This document shows, piece after piece, positions 56,517-64,000 of a stretch of DNA of 64,000 bases; the first letter of the stretch is position 1; every line of letters begins with the position of its first letter. The stretch is from Saturnia japonica (lineage: Eukaryota > Arthropoda > Insecta > Lepidoptera > Saturniidae), in the NCBI GenBank assembly GCA_033032175.1, contig CM065323.1, forward strand, positions 10,912,001-10,976,000. The letters run 5' to 3'. The notes beneath the pieces are model-generated. The model was not told the origin of the DNA and made no database searches. It was given only the letters and a program-made list of their open reading frames with translations. Both the position numbers and the translations under genes were made by a program.

Positions 56517-57923
56517 ATAAATTACGTCACACGTTTAGGGCTTGGGAGGGGGTCGACGAAGTGTGACATTGTGTGACAAGGGGTGAGGAAGGGTCCCAAA
56601 TTATTGTAACATCACATTTTTTCAAAATATAATATTTTATATACATTAGAACTTCTTTAAGTCGAAAACCTCCCAAACTCGAAAGAATGTGTTCCCTTCC
56701 ATTCAAGCCCCAAAACCTCCGTTACACTAAATCTCAACCCTCTAGTCAAAATAATCAGAGAAAAAAATAAATTGGACTTCTATATCTCGAACATAGCAAT
56801 GTTTAAAACAACTTTTACAACTCGATTATTTGTAACTTATTACCTTTATAGTTCGAAGAAAAATAAGTTACCGACTTTAAGAATATTATCGACAATGTAA
56901 GAAGAAGTGCTTTTAACAGGGTGGATCGACGAATGGCGCCTCTTAGTCGTGAACTTACTGGTGTTATATTAAAGCATGACAATTTCGGTTCACATCTCGA
57001 TTCCAGTAATCGAACTACTGACTTGGTGTTAGAAAAACGAAACTTTGAGAGTGCAGGCATTGTTCTGGCTAATATTTGAAGCCAAATGGTGATTGATGAT
57101 TTTTCTGTGGTTGCCGAATTCATTGCGCCAACAGATACTAGACTGGATATCGATCAGGCTAAGGTATTGAAAAATGATGCGATTTAGTACGCACATTATG
57201 TACGTGAATCACAATATTTATTATAAATAGTAAATTCTATGTTGTGGTGTGCAACGATCTAGCCTTTGGCGACTATTACGAGAGGGGTTTTTACCACCAC
57301 CTGTTTTGATGAAACAGACGTGTAACGGGTATGTTACCATAGAAAAAGATGACTGTGAAAGAAAATTCACCTATTAACCTAACCTACACAAGAAATCAGA
57401 TAAAACGCAAGAAGAAGTATTGCCCATCGCGAAAATTCGGCCTCAAAGAATTGCTGCTAGACGTGCCAGGGAAATTCTTTGTTTGAATGATGACAATGAA
57501 GCTTTATGGTTAGAGGAAGAAGATGTTGACACAATGAATGTTTCTGATGTTAACTGTCCAAATGAGAACGATGTGACTACTATGCCAGTTATAAATAATA
57601 TAAAGGAATGGGTTCGAAGTGTATGGACTGAAGAGGATTAAGTTTTTATCTTTCATTAAAGTGTTTTTTTTTTAATGTTTTGTTAATTTTTATACCTTTG
57701 TTAGATTTGATGTCGATTTTATTGAAAAATAATTTAAATGGAAATTAAAATAATTTCCGAACACTGCTGTTTTAATTTCATAAATTTCTAATTATAAAAT
57801 TGCAAAATATGTGACATCACACTAGGGGGGGGGTCTCTCACAAATGTGACCAGCTGTGACAAGGACGGGGGAGGGGTAAAAAAATAATGAAATTCGTGTG
57901 ACGTAATTTATGGATAGCCCCTC
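56517..57923 (+). mobile_element. DNA transposon with 25-bp inverted ends, degenerate
   Basis: The left end CCATCCATAAATTACGTCAC (56521-56540) and the right end, read in complement, CTATCCATAAATTACGTCAC, form inverted repeats continuing into ACG. Both ends are also followed inward by a G-rich stretch with repeated TGTGACAAGG. The 1.4-kb element contains broken plus-strand coding pieces: DNFGSHLDSSNRTTDLVLEK, NFESAGIVLANI, stop, then SQMVIDDFSVVAEF (about 56965-57135), and an acidic C-terminal piece at 57420-57641 ending IKEWVRSVWTEED. I do not recognise the superfamily with certainty. Similar CATAAATTACGTCAC ends are common in insect genomes. Confidence 0.75.
57420..57641 (+). pseudogene. Fragment of unidentified transposon protein, acidic C-terminus
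   Basis: A 73-codon open piece lies inside the TIR element with a basic start (KIRPQRIAARRAREILCL) and an acidic end (LEEEDVDTMN, VRSVWTEED). It shares the orientation of the broken DNFGSHLD.. piece upstream and probably was the end of the same protein. It has no recognised domain. It could also be chance, but the composition is protein-like and the stop is followed by AT-rich 3' DNA with ATTAAA. Confidence 0.45.
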
Positions 57924-58437
57924 ATCCCTTGCAGAAATATTGCTCACAACCATAAAGTAAATAAGTACAGAAAGATGGCTCCGGACGACCATGAATTTAG
58001 TAACTTACGTTCAACTGCAGGGCTAGTGCTAACTTAAACAATATTGCATGAAAATTACTATATTTTTTAATTTCAATAAAAATATTATTATAAATTTTTT
58101 AAGGGCATTTATTTGCAAGAATAATAACAATTTATTACTGAAACCCTGGTTGTTTGGAATTTCAATAACCTGCGTTCTCACCGTCTTGATCCGAGAACCT
58201 CGTACATAGGTACGCGTTTAATGTATGCGTAGGCCGTTATAGATCCTTTTACGGAGTTGACTTGCTGTATCAACGTATTTTGTGACTCTACTTTGAGTCA
58301 CGACGTACGGCTTATTTTAACCACATATTTAAAATATATGAATTCATATATGTTAATTCAAAATGTTTTTTACCAACCAAAAAAATATGTAGATACTAGA
58401 ACATGTCAAAACAATTGATATTTGTGACACAACTCTG

Positions 58438-59432
58438 CTATAGTCGACGCATTTTAAACTATGTCGTCGGGCAATAAATGACACTGACAGTAGGAATGTG
58501 CACCCAAAGCAACCCGTTATCGATACTTAGCTACATGTGCACACGGGGTCGATGCGTCATCGTGACCTTCATTAGTACTCTGACCGATTTATTAAATGTT
58601 CTTGAAGAACCTTCTGTAATAGTCATCGATAACGCCAGCTACCACTCCATATCATCTACAAAGAAAAGGGACATTCAAGAATGGCTGACAAAGAAGAACA
58701 TTACTTTCTCGAATGCAGACATAACGGAAGAATTGTTAAGAAAAGTGAAGGAGAGTAACTTAAAAAAAATATATGCCTTAGATCTGCAGGCATATGAAAG
58801 GAAGTCATGAAGTGATAAGACTGCCTCCATATCACTGTCAATATAACCCCATCGAACTCATCTGGGCTTAGGTCAAAGGAGAAGTTGCTGTAAAAAATCA
58901 ACATTTATCATTGCTGATGTTGAAATTCTTCTCCACAACGCTATTGATAATGTTCCTCAAGAAGACTGGGCCAAATGTGTGAGGCATGCCGAGGAGCTCC
59001 AGGATAAGGACTTAAGGAAAACTATTTTAAGAGATCTAGCACCACCTCTGATAATTAACCTACAGGAAGATAACACAGGCGGGTAAGATACGGATGAGGA
59101 TTTTTGAAGAACTTAGAAATATCCCTAGAAAAGATAAAAACGGCCCTTTTCAGGGCCACATTACGATCTATACAGTTTCTCTATGATTACGTTAAAACAA
59201 ACATTTTATATTACAAATTATAAACTTTTATTTTCAGATAGCGAAAAATTATTCCTATTAATACTTAACATAATTTAGCATATCGATCGTAACTATCCCG
59301 TTATCGATGTGCACCTCTACAATTCTTACGCACATCACTACAATTCTCCATAAGACCTGTAAGTGCGAGCGAGACAGACAGATAAATATGATTTATGACC
59401 CGAAGCCTCAGTTCATATTGCGTCGACTATAG
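58438..59432 (+). mobile_element. Decayed DDE DNA transposon
   Basis: CTATAGTCGACGCA at 58438-58451 is repeated in inverse orientation at 59419-59432, which fits short terminal inverted repeats of a 1-kb remnant. Between them lies a broken DDE transposase. The left and right flanks also share a CCCGTTATCGAT string (about 58516 and 59299) near both ends. Confidence 0.65.
58478..59095 (+). pseudogene. DDE endonuclease pseudogene
   Basis: The surviving open part (58478-58810) includes VIVIDNASYHSISSTKKRDI, with the catalytic Asp of a DDE_3-like (IS630/Tc1-type) fold, then QEWLTKKNITFSNADI. After a stop and frame change the sequence reads HEVIRLPPYHCQYNPIELIW, with the catalytic Glu in NPIE, then a stop in place of the residue after Ala. 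A later frame reads WAKCVRHAEELQ. The N-terminal part and first catalytic Asp are missing or unreadable. At least two stops and one frameshift make it non-functional. The superfamily call is by motif only. Confidence 0.75.
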
Positions 59433-59485
59433 TATAAATGAATGCCCCTGACCACTAAAAATAAAGATAAAAGAAAAAAACTTAC

Positions 59486-59677
59486 CTCGCACTTGAAAAG
59501 GTGGTATAAACACTGCATTATTAAAGTTCGGTACGACAGCCCTCCGAATCGTGTTTATTAATATGTATTTTAAATTCGACCCTACGTAGTAGTCCATAGA
59601 GAACACGGTCGCGTAACTGCCCAATATAGCGCAACATAACATGTTAGCTACGTATGTCAAAGACACTAACGCGAGGG
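59486..59677 (-). CDS. TM7SF3-like gene: membrane exon
   Basis: Minus-strand exon with acceptor GCTGACAG and donor GTAAGT, 192 bp. It encodes the hydrophobic segment LALVSLTYVANMLCCAILGS, then YATVFSMDYYVGSNLKYILI, NTIRRAVVPNFNNAVFIPPF and QVR. The pattern of an aromatic-Asp-Tyr-Tyr turn, G-S-x-L-K-Y-I-L, two Arg, and P-P-F-Q is characteristic of the TM7SF3 C-terminal membrane region as I recall it. Phase 1 at both ends joins cleanly to the exons on each side (Thr codon A|CC, Asp codon G|AT). TM7SF3 family members are multispan membrane proteins; in vertebrates they are linked to cell stress survival. Confidence 0.88.
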
Positions 59678-59794
59678 CTGTCAGCAAAATTAATAAGGAC
59701 GAAAATAGACCAGAAATTTAAATCACTCAGCGGGTAAAGGAAAAAGACTGAAACAAATGTTTTATTAATAAAATGAGAGAAGTGGGGATAGAGA

Positions 59795-60045
59795 AATTTC
59801 TTTGGAGATTTATCCCTACTCTTGGATCCGCCCGACTGGTGGAATACTATCACCCTGAAGTAGATCGCAGCCAAATAACCTTGTGATATGTTCATGCGGT
59901 GCGTCCCTACGCTAAGCTCCTTGAGGTAAGGGAGTTCAAGGACGGTTACGCGCTAGTGATACCTATGGTATTACGAGCGTCCATAGCCTACGGTAGCCGC
60001 TTACCATCAGGCGGGCCGTATGCTTGTTTGTACCCTTTGTAGTAT
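59795..60045 (+). repeat. Interspersed repeat family F, longest copy
   Basis: It has TTTGGAGATTTATCCCTACT, AGTAGATCGCAGCCAAATAA, GCTAAGCTCCTTGAGG and CTACGGTAGCCGCTTACCAT then CAGGCGGGCCGTATGCTTG, the most complete 3' end in the window. Confidence 0.75.
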
Positions 60046-60284
60046 AAGTATAAAAAAGGACAAAAATTATTTTTTCTGTTATGGTGCTGTTCTTAAGTAT
60101 ACAAAAGTCTGGCTCTCAAAGGTCAAGAGACAGAAACCGCAAATTGCTGGTTGCTTGGCATAAGATCTAGAAATTGTGGGTCTTGACCAGCCAGCCGAAT
60201 AAAGAAGTACAACTTGTAACGCACACATCCTTTTCTGAAGTGAGAACTTCTTTAAGTAGCGTTGTGATTTAAATCGCGGTGAAA

Positions 60285-60500
60285 CGAGAAAGCGACACTA
60301 AAAAAACAGACACACATCTACAGGATTTTGTCTGCAAAATAATAAAATAGAATATACACGGACAATGCAAGTCCTAATTTCAACGACTATGATCGTCATC
60401 GAATTGTCCTATCAGTGTGACGACCAGACTTATAACCACTGTTGTATTTATAGTACGAGCGGTCGATAGCTCGAGTCCCGCTGATTTTGGGTTTTAAAGA
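60285..60500 (+). repeat. Interspersed repeat family J copy
   Basis: It has AATAGAATATACACGGACAA, CGACTATGATCGTCATCGAA, TACGAGCGGTCGATAGCTCG and AGTCCCGCTGATTTTGGGTT. Confidence 0.65.
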
Positions 60501-60709
60501 TGTGTGTTATGAAAGTTTCACCTCTACCAAGTGTGAACATTGCTGCACACATAATTTTTTTTTTGCTGGAAGAATAATAAACTCCTCCAAGAAACCTTGG
60601 GGGTATTAATTAAGTTTCTTCACGAGCTAAGTCCGATAATTTCTTTATTTATTCTCATCCTGAATAACTAGAAAAATGTTATGCTTCAGGTTTTTTTAAG
60701 CGATGAAGA

Positions 60710-60975
60710 TTCAATGGCACCGTGTAAGGACATCGCGTTGATCGACGTGGGTTCGGATTCCTACAATGAACCTGAGATTTCGGTGAAGGAATACATATTG
60801 ATTGAAACCATAGTATGGTGGTAAGACATTTTTCTAATGCCCGGCTATTTAGCTACCAAGATGAAAATCTGTCGCCAAGCATCTATAGGAGTGTTCCGGC
60901 AGTTGCACTTGAGAGCCAGTCCTCCCAATAGGCTTAACGCGTTCCACATCGTGATTTAACATCAAAAGAGATTGT
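60710..60975 (+). repeat. tRNA-derived SINE copy
   Basis: The head is GACATCGCGTTGATCGACGT then GGGTTCGGATTCCTACAATG (decayed B box), followed by the AAACCATAGTATGGTGGTAA and CACTTGAGAGCCAGTCCTCC segments of the family. Confidence 0.75.
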
Positions 60976-61136
60976 GTTCAAACGCTAAACCTATAAAGAA
61001 TAATATTTTTAAAAAATGTGGGGAAATCCTCCATTCGATAATCGTTCTTTGCTGGCTCGCTAACTGACCTGTTTAACATTTCTTGATGTAGGCTATCAAG
61101 TATAATTCATATAATAATAAACATATAAGTACTTAC

Positions 61137-61289
61137 TCGGTAGCCGGTAATAGATAATGGAAGCTAATAAAAATCCAACATTCAACGATGCCAAGAGTAC
61201 GGCGAGCACTGGTATACCGTAAAGCCACCAGAACATCAACCACATAGCTCCAAATAATACTCCTGATAGAGCTGATGCAGTTATTAAAG
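61137..61289 (-). CDS. TM7SF3-like gene: membrane exon
   Basis: Minus-strand exon of 153 bp, acceptor AATTGTAG and donor GTAAGT. It encodes two hydrophobic spans: LITASALSGVLFGAMWLMFW and then WLYGIPVLAVLLASLNVGFL followed by LASIIYYRLP. The small-residue-rich first span, the Trp-rich junction and the 'LASLN.GFLLAS' helix fit the TM7SF3 / DUF4203-like membrane domain. Its two-base start completes an Ala codon (G|CT) and its last base starts a Thr codon. Another frame of the same strand is also open here but is a shadow. Confidence 0.87.
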
Positions 61290-62158
61290 CTACAATTGAA
61301 AAGGGGGAATTTATTTAGGATATAAACTACATGTTCCGTTCTGAAGAGTTTGATTAGTAATACGCAATGATACAAAAGGCGTACCAAACTAAGTCCTCAG
61401 TAGTAGTAACTAACAGCACTCCATTACAGCCCCCGATTTAGTATTTTTCCGAACCAGGGCAAAAACGACATTGGCTCTCCTTCCCTTTAACATTTATGAT
61501 TTCTAAGTACGACGAAAGGTGAAACAAACAACATAGGATGCGTTCAAAATCAAATAAATAGTCGACAGTACGACGTGCCTTGAACACTAGGCACTAAACG
61601 TGATTTTTTAAATTCAAAACATTAATATGACCCGCTCGGAGATGATACCTGGGACTCCCTTCCTCCTAAATCCAAGGCCCAAATCCACGTGGAGCCTCAA
61701 TCCAATTCTCTAAGCAACTTTAGAAGTATTTCTTATTAAACTAATCCATCCACTATGTTATTCTTTCTCTTTCCAATTCACCCCAACTTCAACAAAGATG
61801 ACGTTAGTGGTATAAGTATAGAGAACGTTACATTCTTCTCAGAACACTTCAAAAAAGTCACTATCGTAAGTCGTGATATTAAGGTACATTGTAACTAAAG
61901 CTTTTGCACGTGCTAATTCTAAAAGAGATATAAACAATCTTTGCCTTTAAATCCGATGTTAAGATAGATACTGAGGAAAAAATACAAAAGATAAATTATA
62001 CAACGAGTCCTTGACTTATACGATAAATATTTAAAATTAATAATAAAACTTTAAAGGTGACTAACATTGCAAGGTTCCCAAGGTACATAACATATATCTG
62101 AAGTTGACAGTAATGTAAAAACGAATATCTATAAATATATAATCAAACTTTTACTCAC
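61290..62158 (-). other. Intron of the TM7SF3-like gene
   Basis: An 869-bp phase-1 intron, AT-rich, with no repeat or gene that I recognise. Confidence 0.75.
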
Positions 62159-62326
62159 CAGCTCGATCCAAAACCGCTATTAACGATATCAAAATGTAAG
62201 TTATTATGAATCCACTCATAAATCCCACTAAAAACATTTCCGTCTTAAAGAAACGATGGCCTAAATAGCAGACAAATATCCCAGTGAAAAGAAGTGCAGC
62301 ACATAGAAATTGTGTCAAAGAATCAT
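62159..62326 (-). CDS. TM7SF3-like gene: membrane exon
   Basis: Minus-strand exon of 168 bp, acceptor TATTTTCAG and donor GTGAGT. It encodes DSLTQFLCAALLFTGIFVCY, then LGHRFFKTEMFLVGFMSGFI and ITYILISLIAVLDRA. The motif C-Y-L-G-H-R-F-F-K-T-E-M-F between two hydrophobic helices is the hallmark that identifies the family. The exon joins to the next one through a split Ala codon. A Met at 62340 that opens the frame lies upstream of the acceptor in intron sequence, so it is not the protein start. More exons encoding the extracellular N-terminus lie to the right. Confidence 0.9.
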
Positions 62327-62409
62327 CTGAAAATAATTGCAAATGAGAAACAAAAAGTTTTTACTGCATATTTTTACATACAGACATTTTTATAGAGCAT
62401 CAGGTTTTT

Positions 62410-62610
62410 TTTGCATCCTCATGGTGATACTGTACAGAAAAAGTCATGGTGTAAAAGTAAAACAGACGCGCTAGACGTTTCCGCGACGTCAACACAGCGC
62501 TGGAAGCATTGTCCATCGTCACCCGATGCTCTAGATGCGGCCTACAGCGTTTGTGACAGACCGCCGCCTAGAGCAGCAATGCCAATTTTATGTCCGCAGG
62601 TTTCATAGCA
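62410..62610. other. GC-richer unique block in TM7SF3-like intron
   Basis: It contains AACAGACGCGCTAGACGTTT, CCGCGACGTC, GTCACCCGATGCTCTAGATG and ACAGACCGCCGCCTAGAGC. A plus-strand frame of 65 codons crosses it, but it looks like neither a known protein nor a window repeat. It may be a fragment of an element that has no other copy here, or regulatory. Confidence 0.3.
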
Positions 62611-62824
62611 TTAGTTTTCAAAGGGAATCAAACATTTCGTCTTCTTTCATACATCTACTAGCAGCGTCACTAGTGTTCATGTGGAGGACCTGAAGTAGGG
62701 AAAAAAAATTTTGATGGTATTTAAAAACTATTAAGTCATACCCAGATCCACTAGACTACTAGCTGCTGCAGAATGGCGAATTCACTATTTTTTAAAATTC
62801 TTTATAGGTTTTAGGGTTTTACCA

Positions 62825-63050
62825 TAATCTCACCTGATTCTTTTTTTCTTTGTTATGCGAAGATTGGCCCAAGATAGCTACACTGCCTAGTTGGGGAAAT
62901 GGCTCTCAAGTGCAGGCAATAATATGGCCTACCACAAGGCTATGGTAACATCACGCTGTTTTCCGTCACCGAAAGATCAGGCTTACTGTAGGGATTCCAA
63001 ATCACGTCGTTCGAAGCCGTGTCGTTACACATTACGTCTGACTCATCATA
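62825..63050 (-). repeat. tRNA-derived SINE copy
   Basis: The complement has TGTAACGACACGGCTTCGAA, GATTTGGAATCCCTACAGTA and CTGATCTTTCGGTGACGG, then the CTTGAGAGCCATTTCCCC body. It lacks the middle block. Confidence 0.7.
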
Positions 63051-63376
63051 TCTTTGCCATAGTGTATATCATTTTATGTGAGTGCCCGAGTACTCACAGC
63101 CTATTATTGACTAGCTTTAGCTAGAACTGCGGTCTTTTTTAAGGTTAGTCATCAAAAGTTGAGGCGGCAGTGACTAGTATGGCCAGTAATACGCGTGGAA
63201 ATTAAATAAAAAAAAAAGGATCGGAAACTCCTTTGTATACAGGTATCGGAAGTGTCATGAATATAATAAAAAATATATCAACTTTAACTAGTTACTTTAT
63301 ACTTATAAATAAATCTCAAGGAAACGTCAACTGGAGTGTAAGTAACAACAGTACTAATTTTTAGTTAAAGACTCAC

Positions 63377-63518
63377 TTTCGCCGTAAAAAGAATAAATCT
63401 TCAGCAATTTTAATTTAATTTTGTATCGCTGAGAAAACACTCCTTGACTGAATTTTGTATTCCACAAGCAAACAGACACTCCTACATTTCTATTAGCCAT
63501 TTTTTTCTTTTGACCGAA
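63377..63518 (-). CDS. TM7SF3-like gene: probable extracellular-domain exon
   Basis: The donor GTGAGT at 63376-63371 is clear, and the frame that enters the next exon in the right phase (A|AT, Asn) is open upstream to a plausible acceptor ATATGGAG. It encodes QKKKMANRNVGVSVCLWNTK, FSQGVFSQRYKIKLKLLKIY and SFYGE. The 'NVGV..C' string resembles the TM7SF3 ectodomain, but homology is weaker than for the membrane exons. The start is uncertain: the acceptor lacks a strong pyrimidine tract, and an internal Met at codon 7 is available if this were a first exon. Confidence 0.6.
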
Positions 63519-63973
63519 CTCCATATATAATTTAATAAAATATCAAAAATGAACGTTCCTATTTAAAAGATGTTAAAAGCAAAAATCATTTTGCTTTACA
63601 TTGCTGTTTCCACATTTAACTGGCCAGACTATATATGCATAACCTCAGGTGGAATGAATAGCATAAAAAACTTATCACTTATCATCCCCCTAAGCATTGT
63701 TGAGCTTAACTAGACCATAATACGTTTTCACTCTGTCAATACAAGCAAATAAATTTTCATCACAAGGCAGTTGAAATACTTTTCGTACTACCAAGATTAA
63801 AAAATACTATCAAAGTATTATTTATTACCTTTAAACAATTACCTACCCAAGCACCTGGTAATATATTATTTACGGATCCTTAAGATTTACATATTATTAC
63901 GACTGTCTTCGTTGAAGTTAGAGAAGAATAGGTAGATTTGAAAACAAATAGGATTTCAAATATAAACAAATAC

Positions 63974-64000
63974 CTGAGCAAAGCCACTTGTCAAAGATAA
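63974..64000 (-). CDS. Possible further exon of the TM7SF3-like gene, cut by window edge
   Basis: On the minus strand the window begins inside an open stretch that ends GGCTTTGCTCAG before GTATTTG, a usable donor. In phase 0 it reads LSLTSGFAQ, which would match the phase-0 start of the next exon. Only 27 bases are visible, so this is tentative. Confidence 0.3.

Larger units (their letters stand above)
55651..59485 (-). other. Intron of the TM7SF3-like gene with two DNA transposons
   Basis: This 3.8-kb phase-1 intron holds a fragment at 55685-56125 related to repeats elsewhere (GTGCCCCACGG string and AGCGGCCGTAGCCGC end), a TIR element (56517-57923) and a decayed DDE element (58438-59432). 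No further exon is seen. Confidence 0.7.
59678..61136 (-). other. Intron of the TM7SF3-like gene with repeats
   Basis: A 1.46-kb phase-1 intron. It contains a family F copy (59795-60045), a family J copy (60285-60500) and a SINE (60710-60975), all in plus orientation. Confidence 0.75.
62327..63376 (-). other. Intron of the TM7SF3-like gene
   Basis: A 1.05-kb phase-1 intron that contains a GC-richer, non-repetitive block (62410-62610) and a minus-strand SINE (62825-63050). Confidence 0.65.

Noticed and set aside
56815..57123. 102-codon minus-strand frame
   Set aside because: It is antisense to the plus-strand transposon protein piece DNFGSHLDSS.., which has the better protein character.
1..64000. 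CRISPR arrays, operons, prokaryotic promoters or rRNA/tRNA genes
   Set aside because: None is visible. The direct repeats seen are transposons and microsatellites, and the tRNA-like boxes belong to SINEs without a foldable full tRNA that I could confirm.

Overview
This window is AT-rich animal genomic DNA, most likely from a moth or butterfly (Lepidoptera). The evidence is the protein sequences, the long introns, and many interspersed repeats of lepidopteran style: tRNA-derived SINEs, truncated CR1/Jockey-like and RTE-like LINEs, mariners, and many copies of a repeat built around a conserved 'AATCTCCGAAACGGTTGGAC' core. There are no prokaryotic features. Two cellular genes are recognisable. 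The first is the 3' half of a Pax6-class gene on the plus strand; its C-terminal blocks are those of twin of eyeless (toy) rather than eyeless. The second is the C-terminal, multi-membrane-span half of a TM7SF3-like gene on the minus strand. Family assignments come from recall and motif reading, not from a search. Layout: 1-14993 is intron or upstream DNA of toy, repeat-rich, with no exon that I can see; the paired-domain exons must lie to the left. 14994-39436 holds five toy exons (end of linker plus homeodomain residues 1-18, homeodomain 19-46, homeodomain 47 onward with a Pro-rich region, a Ser/Gly/Gln-rich region, and the conserved C-terminus). All splice phases agree. They are separated by introns of 2.4, 11.5, 5.6 and 4.3 kb. 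Intron 3 carries a LINE nested in another LINE, and a dead mariner and a tandem duplication sit just before exon 4. After the toy TGA at 39434-39436 the same frame stays open for 67 codons with coding-like composition, which is the most interesting feature of the window. 39641-42873 is 3' UTR and intergenic DNA. 42874-49597 is a structurally complete BEL/Pao LTR retrotransposon with LTRs that I read as identical, a 5-bp target duplication and one 1748-codon gag-pol frame; its reverse transcriptase has Asn where the first catalytic Asp is expected. 49598-55493 is intergenic or the downstream part of the TM7SF3-like gene and contains a dead mariner. 55494-64000 contains five or six exons of the TM7SF3-like gene on the minus strand, with two decayed DNA transposons in its introns. 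The two cellular genes converge (toy plus, TM7SF3-like minus) with the BEL/Pao element between them. They have no evident functional link: toy encodes a nuclear transcription factor of the eye and head programme, while the TM7SF3-like gene encodes a multispan membrane protein.
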